The notes under the pieces were generated by a model. That model was given only the letters and a program-made list of their open reading frames with translations, was not told the origin of the DNA and ran no database searches. Below are positions 36,632 through 47,920 of a stretch of DNA of 64,000 nucleotides, in pieces. The stretch is from the NCBI GenBank assembly GCA_033060915.1, contig CM065389.1, forward strand, positions 19,461,501 through 19,525,500. The letters are read 5' to 3'. How positions within the stretch are numbered: position 1 is the stretch's first letter; the number at the start of each line of letters is the position of its first letter. The position numbers and the translations under genes were made by a program. The DNA comes from Euryodendron excelsum (taxonomy: Eukaryota; Streptophyta; Magnoliopsida; Ericales; Pentaphylacaceae).

Positions 36632-39182
36632 TGTCACACCCCCAACCCAATTAGACATTAATTATTTCACATTAAGTGAGGCGTGATCGCACAGGTCACC
36701 GTACCTGCGAATGACACCTTAACCCATACTCGAAAATAAAAGAACGCAGCGGAATAAACAATACAATGAGGAAAATATAATAAACTCTCCAAAGGAATAC
36801 ATTACCACTGGAAAATAATCAACATCCTTTCACAAAATTCTTTACCATTATACAAAGTTAAAACATAACACCAAAACCTAACGTCTATATAAAATACAAC
36901 CATGAAACTGAAAGTAAGACAATGGAGCTGTCCCAAGCCCCGTGACTCGACATCCTGACATTGACATGATTGCCACCAAGGCAAGAACCAAGACTGCAGT
37001 GAACCAAACCGTCATCTCCAAGTTACCTGTCAAGACAGTCTGTGTGGGTGTGAGCTAATTATCAACATGTTCACGATTGATAATCAAATTTATAAAGAAT
37101 GATAATAAACACCCACAATGTACACAGTATAAATGATCAATATATATATATATATATATATATCATGGATGCCTCAATGCAATGAATGTATCACCCACAT
37201 GTGCGCGCAAGTTTAGATAACGTTGGCCCAATATATCGATGGCGCGTTATCAAGGAATGCCCACCGTGGCACCCCTAGGCTAGTCCACCATGACTAAACC
37301 TTGATTAACCCACCGTGGTTAACTCTCTCCAGTGCAATGCAAGGCATACAATATGAATGGTATGCAATGCCACCATATATATAAAATCATCAATGTCTCC
37401 ACAGAGCTTCTCATATAATATCACTTTCACCTCATATATAAACACCTTCAACACCTCATATGCATTCACCACCATTATATGAAAATAAATAATGTATTTA
37501 ACATGAATAAGATTATCTCAAAATCCCACAATCCCATAATTAACACCAACACAGATAATAATACAAGCAATATATATTCACTTCTATATGAATAAGATTA
37601 TCCTATGATCCCACCTGTCACCGCACACACACTATGTCAAAGATCACTTCGAGGTTAACGTTGAAGGATCTTGCTCTCCGTTAGCTCCTATCACCACAAC
37701 CATATTAGTTTAGGAAACTCAATGTATACTCCAATAATCATAGCTATAATGTCTATACAAACAAGTTATAACACTGAAATTATACATTAGAACTACCATA
37801 TGCTAATCTCAATCACACTCCCAATGTAAAGCTAGAGCTGAAAAATACCAAAATACACCAAGTCCTCTAATCTGCCAAAACTGACACAAGCTTCATAATC
37901 TGAACATAACTTCGTGAGCTTATGCCCAAAAATTCTAAAACTTTATAAATACCAACTAGACATATCAAAGAGTATCCAGACCAAATTGTACATTTTTTAA
38001 ACATGCCTAAGTATTTATTTGGTATTTTCAAATATAGGGCAGTGCTGCAGAAACTCAAATTTAGTAGTAAATAGTCTATCTTTGATAAATTAATAACATA
38101 GGTAAACGACATCTAAATGATCTGAAATTTGGTACAGATTATCATCAACCTTTATCCTAGATACAGTAAAAATTTCATAATTTTTGGGCTACTCTAACTT
38201 GGTCGAATGCTCTGTCAAACCAGAGGTTACAGATCTGGGCATAAAAAATCTGCAGAGACAGTCCCATTTCAAAAATTCACCATAATTCGAAATTACAACA
38301 TTTTTAAGTGAATCCAAAGCCCAAATGATCCTCATAACTCTAACTTACAGTGTTCAAAAATTCAGCCACAAATAAAATTTTTAGCTAGGTCGACATGTCT
38401 CTAAACAGTAGCCTTTTTATAGAGAATACTCTGTTATGGTTGCCATGGGTGATTCTAAGTTTTTACCATGGAAGATCTCACCTCCATCCTCCTCCTTCCA
38501 TGGCATGACTCATATAACATGCAATAATTAGAGAAAATAAGATGAAACAAGCATGATACTCACCTTAGATGAGGAAAACAAAGTGCATGAAAGCTTCTTT
38601 AGATTTTTTCCCTCTTTTCTTCTTCTTCCTCTTTTCCACCGATTGTTCCTTCTCTCTCCAAGCTTCTCTCTCTCTCTCTCTCTCTCTCTCTATAACTCTC
38701 TCTATATATATATATATATCTCTCTCTCTCTATAATGGAAACTCTTTCCTCTCTTCTCTCTCCCATCATGCTAGACCACTCACCCCCTACCATTCTTGTT
38801 TTTTTCCTTTCTTTTTCTTTCTTTTCTTTCTTCATTTGCCTCCTTGTCCCCTCTTGTCATCTTTCCCTCTTTCTCTCCACCGACACCCTCCCCTCCTCTC
38901 AATTAACTTCAATAGAGATACAATCATATATCTCACCCCCCCTTAGGTATTTTATACACCCATTTATTATACCCACTTACCTTTAGGTATTTTATACACC
39001 CACTTATTATACCCACTTACTAATGACTCACCATTTACCTTACCACTAATAAAATGATACAAGTGGCACACACAATTTATAATTAACCATGTAATAGATG
39101 TAAATTAAATTAAATAAACTAATTCAACTACGTTTACGATGCAATTCAACTAATCATGAAAATATGAGATTAGGGTGTCACA
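36632..39182. mobile_element. Family-S solo LTR, copy 1, inserted in X2
   Basis: Ends TGTCACACCC and GGGTGTCACA, 2551 bp, with ACAAA at 36627-36631 and 39183-39187. The undisturbed site is visible in X3 (complement of about 31764-31785, CACAAATGTAAAAGG). It contains TA and CT microsatellites (37141-37163, 38665-38733), and the frames there are low-complexity artefacts. TG...CA ends and a 5-bp duplication mark it as an LTR; with no body it is a solo LTR. Superfamily unassigned. Confidence 0.9.
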
Positions 39183-39463
39183 ACAAATATAAAAGGGATA
39201 CTACCTTTTGCCTTTAACACTTTTGTAGTCTTCAATGGATGTCTTGATTAAAGCTTGAGTGACTTCAAGAAGGCTTGAGAGGCTAGAGTGGAGTGTATAA
39301 GTGTGTATGAGGCCTTGTATGTGGAGTGTATAGGCTTAGGAGGGGTAGAATCTAGCCTAAGTGTTGGAGGGGAGGAATGTATGTAGAGCTTCGAGTTTTT
39401 GGAGTGATTTCAGCAGAATTTCGTATCAATTTCGGACCTAGAATATGAAAGGGGGGAGGCTTC

Positions 39464-39471
39464 TATTTATA
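39464..39471 (-). promoter_or_regulatory. X2 LTR TATA box
   Basis: TATAAATA on the minus strand in GCCTATAAATAGAAG, matching the X3 site in position and context. Confidence 0.7.
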
Positions 39472-39488
39472 GGCAATCTGGAACAAGC

Positions 39489-39513
39489 CTTGCGCATGTA
39501 GGACATGCGCAAG
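39489..39513 (-). promoter_or_regulatory. Perfect palindrome upstream of the X2 TATA box
   Basis: Arms CTTGCGCATGT and ACATGCGCAAG with an AGG spacer, about 20-40 bases upstream of the TATA box. X3 keeps one arm and has a mutated other arm (31447-31470). Confidence 0.5.
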
Positions 39514-41218
39514 TACTGTTTCATTACCAGAATACCACGTGGCACCCTGTGTACTGGTTAAATCTCGACCGTTGATCGAAAGTCGGTCGATCTGATCAAA
39601 ATTTGAGCGCATGTAGCATACGCTCCATCACCGGGAAAGTTCATCCAAACTTTACCTCGATAATTGAGTCAATCAGGAAGGTCTCGGGGAAATCAGTCGC
39701 ACTCGGGATGTTCTCCTAGTGCTTCCGATGAACTTTCATGTTTTTGAAAAGTTTGAATTACGTTTGGAAGTGAGTGATATCGTCTTGGGAAGTGTGCCAA
39801 AAAGGTCACTTTTGCGGAGCGTCTGTGATACGCTCCCTAGGTGTTTGAAAGTGGCTGTTTTCGTTTCGTGTGATCGAGGCCGTCGAGAAGCGATCTATTC
39901 GATCGGATCGTACCGATGGAAAGTACTCTGGAAATACCTTCAGGAATTTCCAAATTTACGCATTTCTCAAGTCGTTTGACGGTACGCTTTGATTAGGAAA
40001 TCGGAGAAAAAGTCAACCTTGGCGGAGCGTCTGTGAGACGCTCCAAGGGTGGCTGAAAGTTACAATTTTTGCACCGTACGATGGAGGGCTTCACGAAGCA
40101 ATCTATTCAATTGAGCCATATCGATGGAAAGACCTATGGACGAGCTTTCGAGAATTTCCTGATTTACGCATTTCTTAAGTCAGTTAACGGTGCGTTATAA
40201 CTAGGGAATCGGGAGAAAAGACAATTTAGGCGAAGCGTCTACGAGACGCTTTAGGGAACTTTTATCGTGTCGTGTGAGCTTAGGGTTGTAGGGTGTTCCT
40301 TGGGTTAAATAAGGGCATGTAGTGAAACCCTCTGCTTGAAATCCCAAGGCCGGTGCTGTTTCGGGGCATTTTTGGGCTTTTAGGGGCAAAACGGTCATTT
40401 TGACCGGAGTTGGCTGAAAATGGTCAGGAATGGTTTGGTATGTTGTGTTAAGTGTGCAGGGCTATCCAGGGATGGTTTTGACAGAGTCTTTTACCGTTCA
40501 ACGGGATTTGTGCTGTGCTGAGGCGTTCAGGGGTAAAATAGTCATTTTAACCAGAGTGAGCCGGAATAGGACCGGATTTGGACCAAATGGCGTGCAGGGG
40601 ATGCCTGATGGTTTGACAACATTTTGGAAGGATGGACTTATCATTTTGAGGGATTTTAAACTTTCCTAAAACGTGCCTGGAAGCCCAAAGGGCTAGTTTG
40701 GTCATTTTTCACCGAGTCGGGCTAGCAGGCGCCGGTGTTGACCTAGGTATTGGTTCCCAAGACCGCCTGGTCTCGGAAAACTACCTGTACGGTGTTGGTC
40801 TCCAAGAACGCTCGATCTTAGAGAACTACCTGTAAGGGTGGTGTTGGTTCTTGAGAACACTTGGTCCTAGAAAGCTACCTGGAAGGGTGGTGTTGGTCTC
40901 CGGGAGCGCCTGGTCCTAGAGAACTACTAAATGATGGACATTCTACATTGGCGGGTTAGCAGGTGCCAGAAGTGAACCGTCTGAAATTTTTGATGAGGTG
41001 TTGGTCCCCGAGATCGCCCGATCCCGGGAAGCTGCCTGGAATAATGGTGCTTATGGCTTCAGCGGGTCCTTGTGGACTCGAGAAGCAACCAGTTGACTGG
41101 ATTGGTGATTGAAAGGCTCATCTTGAACTTGCATGTTTTGTGATGTTGGAAACCGAATCTGGTCGGGCCGGAGATTGCCAAGCTGACAAAAATGGGGTGC
41201 TTACAAAGGGGATGTTCT

Positions 41219-41226
41219 ATATTTAT
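41219..41226 (-). promoter_or_regulatory. X1 LTR TATA box
   Basis: TATAAATA on the minus strand, at the place expected from X2 and X3, just beyond the X2 insertion site. Confidence 0.6.
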
Positions 41227-42809
41227 AGACACAAAAACAGCCTAGCGCTTGTTACAGTAGCGCCGGGGTAAAATCTCTACTAGCACCACTTAGAAAAGTT
41301 TTAAGGCGGCAAGAAACATATCTTTCAACCCTTGATATGCAATGCAAAAGATTTGGGTGCCTGTCCTAGTGATTACCATATAATTTTTGACTTGGCTTCA
41401 CTACGAGTGACTCCGAAAGGTTCAAGAATGTTTCAAGAGGCCGAGAATAATCCGAAAGGCCAGAACTAGTTAGAAACCCTTAAAATAGTGTCCCAGGGGT
41501 AACAGGCTTAAAAAATAATATCGGGATTATTGAAATGATTGACCGAGCCACTAGGGGTATAACAGTCAACTAGACCGGAAAACCACCGGAATGGACTTGG
41601 AATATGCCATGTAAAGACTTGAAGGTTGGAAACACTAACTAGAATGTTTTGAGAGATTACCGATTTGATACCCAAAGCCGGCGTGGTTGAAAAAAGCAAC
41701 CGACCCACCAAGGATAAAACGGTCATTTTGCATCGAACTTGTCAGAATAGACTCGAAATGATTCAAAAAGGTGTTAGAAGGCAAGAAATACTATTACAAG
41801 CATCCTTAGGAGGTTACTGGTTTCATACCCAGAGCCGGTGTGGTTCCCAAAGGTAATCAGAGGCCTAGGGGCAAAATGGTCATTTCAACAGGATGGTCCC
41901 AGGATTAATTTGGAATCGAATGGAAGGCCCTTGAAGATGTCGGATTGTCTTTGGGACAATCATGGAAGGATAGACTTACCGCTCTAAGGACTTATGTAAT
42001 TTATCGAGAAGCGTGTCAAAAAAGGCCTAAGGGGTAGTTTGGTTATTTTTCATCGAAGTGGGCTAGCAGGCACTGGTGTTGACCCAGGTTTTGAGTGTTT
42101 CCGTCACTCTGACGGTGTGTGATGAGTTAGTTTCCATAAGTATCTCGTCCTTTGGTAAACATGCAATGGCCAAGAGACGAGTTCGGTCTCATGACATAGA
42201 GAGTTTGTTGGCAATTTTCAATGTCGATCTGTTTGCGAGTGTTTCTGCCACTCTGACGAGGTGCGTTCACTCTAAAGACTGCTTGATCTTAGGAAGTTGC
42301 TAGATGGACTTATCGTCTGAGGAATCAACTTTATCAAAAAATATGCTAAATAATGGACATTCTACATTGGCGAGTTAGTAGGCGCCATAAATGAAGCGTT
42401 CTACCATCTCGGAGACTTGGGTTTTGTCTCGGTCGACAGATTTGAAGGGACTTTCTATTTTAAGAAATTTTCTTGGTAAACGTGCCGAACTAGATTGACT
42501 TATCACCTGAGAGATCAACTTTTTCGAAAGGCATGCTAGATTTGATTTAAATTAGAATTGAAATTAAAATTGAGGTTGAAATAGAGCCTTACTGTCTTTA
42601 GAAAGACGTGCCAACTGGAATTGGATCGAACAATGCCCCAAGAGCATTTTGGTCATTTTGCCTCTATTAGGCCTAGTGGGCTTGTGAAGTGATTGATTGA
42701 TTGGATTGAGTCTGAAAAATTGATTTGGATTTGAATGTGTTTGTGTTGGTTTGAATATGAGTCCAGACGGATCGAAAATTGCCGAACGGGCAAAAATAGG
42801 GTGCTTACA

Positions 42810-42828
42810 ACTGCCCCTTTTTTTCTGT
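42810..42828 (-). other. Polypurine tract next to X1
   Basis: The minus strand reads AGACAGAAAAAAAGGGGCAGT immediately before the LTR TGTAAGC. A purine-rich run directly 5' of an LTR primes plus-strand synthesis, which identifies X1 as the 3' LTR of a minus-strand element. Confidence 0.7.
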
Positions 42829-44697
42829 CTTTACTTGTCGAAAGCAAAAAATGATAAAATAAGAGTCCCATGTTGACCCCGAGGTGATTGGTGGGATGGA
42901 ATTTGAAAATCTCGAAAGGCTGGAACTTGAAAATGGTTATTTGGCCCAAAGGGGCATTTCAAATTGAGTTCTGGTGGGGAAAAGGGCAAAACTGCCCAAA
43001 ATTTAATACTGGCACCACTAGGAATGGCGCTAGGTTTTGGAATTAAAACCAACAAATTTTATATTCGAAGCTCGCGGTTTGTGAGATTTTGAGAGAGTTT
43101 GTGAGGGATTTTGAGTGTTGAGCCATGTGTGTTGAAGGAGTGGCTTTGGGGAACGTCAGAGAGGTGCTGGAAGTGGTCACCGACGTCGGAAGAATCGCTG
43201 GAAAGGGAGATTTTTTTGGAGAACTCCAAGAGGTGAGTTTTTTGTTTTGTGTTGATTTTGATGTATAAAACTCCGTTTGAGTCATGTAAATAGTAGAAAC
43301 TACTGTTTTGATGTGTTTTAAACACTCTAGTGGAGTTTGTTTTGCATTCTAAAGCTTATTTGACTGAATTTGGGTCGTTTTGCATGTTGATGTGAGAGGG
43401 TTTCAGCAGGAATTGGGGATTTGTCTCTACAGGCTTGGGTATTGGGTTCTTTGACTAGATTTTTACACCATCTGCCTTAGAAAAATATGTTGGACAACCA
43501 TATGAAATTTCATGATTTTTTAAAAACTTTTAAAATTTTTGATTTTTCAAAAAATAGAAAAATACTTGAAAAATGGAGAAAAATGAGAAATTGATAGAAT
43601 TTGATATTTAGAAAAATATAATAATATTTTAGAAAATATTTGAAGTAATTTTGAGAAATTTTGTGATGAATTTGAAAACGATTGGATTTTTAAAAATTAA
43701 AACATATCTTTCAAAATTTGAAAATCTTGAAAATGTGCACAGATTTTTTTGTGTGTGTTAGTATTATATGATTGTTATATTGTGAACTGTACTGTTTGTG
43801 TCTTGTTGTAATGTTGTGGGCATTGTAGGGACTATTTACAAAAGGGGCCCTGTCGAAAATTTTTGAAAATTAAGAAAAAAGTTTAAAAAATTTTGAAATG
43901 AAATCATTTTAAAGGGAAAAGATATAAAATCTTTGAAAGTAGGGCCTTTTTAGCAAAGAAGGCCTCAAGAAACTCGGACGAAAACTTTTGAAGTAAAAGA
44001 AGAGATGAAAATTTTGAAAATATATCTTTTCAAAAGTAAAAGAGGTAAAACCTTTGAATGTGGAGCCTTTTTGACAAAGAAGGTCCCAAGAAACTTGGGG
44101 AAGCCTAAAACTATTGATGGAAAAACTTAGGAAGAATTTTGGAAAAATTTTTTTTTAAGGGAAACACTTGAAAAATTTTTGAAAATAAATTTTGAATTTG
44201 AAAAACTTGGAAAGTGATAAAGATTTTGGAAAAAGGAAATTTTTGAGGATTGACATTTTGAATAGGAATTTTTGAAGGAAAAAGGTTTTAGAAAATCTTG
44301 AAACTTGATAGAAATCCTTCAAAGGAAAAGCTTGAGATAGACTTTTGATGGAAAAGCTTGAGATAGACTTTTGATTGAAAATCTTTTGAGATTTGATTTT
44401 GAAAATGAACTCTTTAATTTTGAACTAAAAACTATTTTGATTTGAAATTTGGACAAAACAGGTAGAAAATTCGTTTTGACTTGAAACTGACTTTTTGAAG
44501 ACAAAATGTTTAGTAAATTCATTTTGACTCGTAATTTGAAAATTTTGAAGGCAAAATATGTAGGAAATTCATTTTGACTTGAAATTTGAAATCTTTTTCA
44601 CTTTTTCCTTTTTATTTTTATTTGACATATATCTCTAATCTTTTTAAAACTGTACTTACCATATATTGACGTTCTTACCTTGATTTGGCTTTCAGGA
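42829..44697 (+). other. Leader and probable intron of the antisense mobile-domain ORF
   Basis: On the plus strand a GC-richer stretch (43060-43232, with GGAAGTGGTCACCGACGTCG) ends at a good donor AAGAG|GTGAGT near 43233. AT-rich sequence follows, then an acceptor TTGGCTTTCAG at 44697 directly before an ATG context. So the ORF may have its own spliced leader. The middle (43480-44600) is TTTGAAAA-rich and non-coding. Confidence 0.5.
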
Positions 44698-44918
44698 TGG
44701 CTGACGCGATTTTGAGTCGGCTAAGGGCTTAGCATGATAGATATCCTCCAGATGACCAGGACATTTTCCGCCGGTTCTTTGGTCGGGTGGCTTCACTCTT
44801 GTCGATACAGCTTATTCCAGGATTCATGGAGGCGGTGATCCCTTTTTGGCAGCCTGACTTGTCTCATTTCTACTCCGTGGAATGTGAGCTTACTCCCACT
44901 CCTCACGAGTATAGTTTT

Positions 44919-46943
44919 TGTTGGTCCAATAGGCAACCCAAGAGGGGGGTGAATTGGGTTTTTCAACTATTAACACAAGTTAAGATTAATTAAGATTAAT
45001 CTACACAATATAGCAATGGTTAATCTATGTGCAAAGCAATGTTAACATGAGAAGCAAAGAAAACAGAGCAAAAAGAGAGAGACACAGATTTACCGAGATT
45101 CAACCACAAACCATGATCTACGACCTCACCCCAAGACCTCCTTGAAGCCTTCTTCCACTATGTAATCAACTATTACAAGATGGGTTGCTGATTGACAAAG
45201 TGCTCAGCTCACGCTACAAGAACTCCTCACCGAGCTTCTTCAATTCCCAAGTGGTTTTGTCCAAACTCCACTCAAACTTTACAAGAGTTTTACTTCACAC
45301 AAGAGAACTCTCAAACTCTCAGTTACAAGTGTATAAGAGTATACAACTCACAAACAAACTCTCTAACTATAGTAGATTTACAATCAAAGCTCACAGATGA
45401 AAGTAGGAAGAATATTCAGTGTATATCAGTGATTCTTGTCTCTTGTTGTTTCTTCCTCTTGATTCTTATGTATAAATGCAGTTGGAGGCTAGTATATATA
45501 CCCTTGCATTGATTCCATCCGTTGGAGGTGGTTGGGTATCATTAATGTGCGTCCAATCCGTTATAACGTTAAGAAAAATAGTCGTTATAACAAAGGGAGT
45601 CGGCTCCATTTTTGTGGTGTCGACACTTCCTGCTTCTGCATTTACCAGACAATGTTCACTGGGTTCATGAGTCCCCTCTTCATGTTGATGAGGCGACTCC
45701 TTGTTCATCTGTCTTCTTCATATTAGGCTTTTGCTGTTATGAGGCAACACTTCTGCTTCAGGTGTCCACTCATTGATCATTTAAAACTTCCATCCTTTTG
45801 CTTCTGCTACCAGGAGGCGACACTTCATCTTCAGGTGTCCACTCATTGATCATCTTATCTTCAAGCCTTGGCGTCTGTCTTCATGAGGCGACACTTCATT
45901 GCAATGTGTCCGCTCATTTTCTATTTGGTCTTCAGACAATTTGCTTCTGTGTGCAAGAGGCGACACCTCAATTCCATGAGTCCCCTCATTGTTCAATATA
46001 TCTTTAGGCCTTTTAGCGTCTGTGATCAGGAGGCGACTCCTCATTTTCATGAGTTCCCTCATTGCCCAGAATTCAACCTTCAGATTTCTATTGATCAAGC
46101 TTATCAAAGCACTGGTATAAGATCTTTAAGGAGTATGTCTTTGGGGTATGATGATCAATCAAATCTTCTTAACTCATCAGAGTTAACTTCTATTTAAATT
46201 TGGATTGAATCAATCATTGGATGTTGATCTTCTTCTTGAATCTCTAAGCTTCATTTGATTAAAGCTGAACTTTACTTCTTCATTTGCAAAGCTTCTTCAA
46301 TCATTGTAGAACATCTTCTTCAATGCCAATCTTCTTCAATTGTATGAAGCTTCACAATGCTTCAATTCTGATTTCCTCTCTTTGATAGCAATTCTTCATT
46401 TTGAATTCCATGTAGAGATCAGATATTTATTGTGAGCCATCTTCTCAGCAACTTCAATCTCATTGTCTTGAATTGGTCTTAAGCATACCAGATGAGATCA
46501 TCTCTTGAGCATTTTCCAAATTCTTCAACAGCCAATTCATCTTCAACTGAGCATTGCACTTCTTCAACTGTTCTTTGCATATTCTGATGAAGGATTTAGT
46601 CTAGTGCAAGTTAATCTTCATTGAAACTATGCATACTTGAAAGAAGTTTCAATTGAACACCTTCAATCTCTTCGAATATAGAACACATGTTTGAAGTAGA
46701 GATAGGCATCATTACTCAGTTTAGTTCGTTACATAGCCCTTTGAATTCATTACTTGCATCTTGAACTTGTTGTGCATTCCTTTGATATGTATTAGACTTA
46801 AGATCCAACTTTAAGTCTAAATTATGAACTTTTTAATCTGCACACTAAGTAGATTCATTAGTAACATAACACAAGGTTTAGTTATCATCAAAATCAACAT
46901 GGGAATTAACCTTGAGTCAACAAGGATCAACCTTGACTCAACA
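44919..46943 (-). mobile_element. Ty1/copia solo LTR (same family as 60486-62188), minus strand
   Basis: Plus-strand ends TGTTGGTCCAATAGG and GACTCAACA; GTTTT is duplicated at 44914-44918 and 46944-46948. Read on the minus strand it starts TGTTGAGTCAAGGTTGATC and ends CTCTTGGGTTGCC..GACCAACA, and shares long blocks (ACCACTTGG, CACTTTGTCAATCAGC) with the LTR at the right edge. No internal region, so a solo LTR. It sits inside the mobile-domain ORF. Confidence 0.9.
45650..46060 (+). repeat. Decayed 75-85-bp tandem repeats in the copia LTR
   Basis: Five to six units each with GAGGCGACAC.TC and a GTGTCCACTCATTGATCAT-like half. They correspond to the GTGTCGACAC array in the other copy. Confidence 0.75.
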
Positions 46944-47920
46944 GTTTTCTCCTCGAATTTCGAGATGATTCTGCTGACATTGTGGGACCTATCTTTCCTA
47001 ACGATTACATCACGATTGTAGCACAATTGTCTCATCCCAGCTTGGACTCCGACGTGCAGTTCTTTCGTCTGCCTTCCTGCCCTAGTTTTCTTGCATTCCA
47101 GTGAAGTTCCTATTTTTTTTATTTGAGTTTGCGACGGGTATGGGAGCTCATTCTATTTCTCGTATGGTTGCTTTAGCTCTGCTTCTTCTAAACTTCTTGA
47201 TGTTTTCACGGGGAGATGATTTGGTTAAATGTCGATTATGTGCATTGCTCGCCAGGGTTCGTGAGGGGCACTCCTATGCTCCCATGGTTATAGGGGAGAC
47301 CTTGGTGAGCCTAACTAGATTCCAGCAAGAGGTTGATGTTCACTTTTAGGGATGTGTTACGCTTTTTCAGCTTTGGGCGATTAGGCACTTATTTATTACT
47401 CCCCTATTCTAGTATACATGGTACCCCGAGCTTGACCATGCATGCTCTTTAGTGAGATCCCAGAGAGCTATTGTGGATGATAAGAGATTCCCTCGGATTA
47501 CTGCAGCATGGGCTGACTGCCTTCAAAGTAGGAGATTGGACACAGCTAAGTGGTATTCAGGACTGGTTGGTTAGTATTACTTGAGAGTTCGACCTTCCGA
47601 GAGGGCCTTCGTGCGTTTTGCAGGCCTGCGAGGCATTGCCCCATTCTTTGGGATTCAAGTTTTGAGATAGCTAGATAGGAGCCAGGACATCCCCTATCTG
47701 GCGTTAGCGACAGAGTTTACCCTTGTCTTTGAGGCGTCGATCCCGAGAGCATTGGTAGAAAGGGTCATGGGCATATGGAGATCTTTGCTTCCTCGTGTGG
47801 ATGATGACGAGTCATTTTCTGACATGCCCCTTGGGACTGAGAACTACCATTATTAGTTTCGACGATATGTGTTAGGTCATAATAGGCTTGGGGATCTAGT
47901 CTTTGAGACTTCATTCTTGC

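Larger units (their letters stand above)
29113..41205 (-). mobile_element. Family-L solo LTR, copy X2, inserted in X1
   Basis: Ends TGTCGCGCCCTGG (29113) and GGGGTGCTTACA (41205), with AAGGG duplicated exactly at 29108-29112 and 41206-41210. The sequence on both sides of the junction continues X1. Taking out X3 and the family-S LTR leaves about 4.6 kb with no internal region, so this is a solo LTR formed by LTR-LTR recombination. Transcription sense, judged by its TATA box (39471-39464), is minus. Confidence 0.9.
26139..42809 (-). mobile_element. Family-L LTR, copy X1 (3' LTR of a minus-strand element), split by X2
   Basis: On the minus strand X1 begins TGTAAGCACCCTATTTTTG at 42809 and ends CGCGACA at 26139. 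Removing the X2 insertion leaves about 4.57 kb, close to the lengths of X2 and X3. It contains a minus-strand TATA box (41226-41219). Its left flank CTCAT does not match the right flank, which is instead a polypurine tract. So X1 is read as the 3' LTR of an element whose body lies to the right. X1 is the most diverged copy (for example TGTCGCGTTTCG instead of TGTCGCGCCCTGG), which fits its being the oldest layer. LTRs of this size are typical of Ogre/Tat Ty3/gypsy elements; that lineage call is inference. Confidence 0.8.
44698..47920 (+). pseudogene. Plant mobile domain-like ORF of a Tat/Ogre-type element, antisense to it, decayed
   Basis: After the acceptor, ATGGCTGACGCG opens a frame with FWQPDLSHFYSVECELTPTP and then HEYS. 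This is interrupted by a copia LTR (44919-46943) and resumes with FRDDSADIVGPIFPNDYIT. The later part, in another frame, has APMVIGETLVSLTRFQQ, QLWAIRHL, ADCLQSRRLDTAKW, SERAFVRFAGLRGIAPFFG and a tail to about 47920. The order (a W.P..H.F...E.T.T..EY block, then a LAE-like segment, LWA, and RFAGLRG) is that of the plant mobile domain (aminotransferase-like). Seven in-frame stops and a frame change near 47100 make it a pseudogene of about 400 codons. It lies on the opposite strand to the polypurine tract and LTR; extra antisense ORFs beside the 3' LTR are known in the Tat branch. The family call is by motif recall. Confidence 0.6.

Noticed and set aside
38553..38986. Overlapping Leu/Ser/Phe-rich frames
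   Set aside because: They come from CT, TA and T-rich tracts inside a family-S LTR.
29113..41205. The big inverted repeat as an assembly error
   Set aside because: Both inner insertions carry their own 5-bp duplications and the copies differ in sequence, which an artefactual inversion would not produce; long reads are still the decisive test.
41206..42809. Possible independent gene region with GC-richer DNA
   Set aside because: It is the U3 part of X1: it aligns in order with X2 and X3 and ends in the LTR terminus next to the polypurine tract.
45192..46197. Several overlapping frames on both strands
   Set aside because: They lie within the copia solo LTR and its tandem repeats and carry no known motif.
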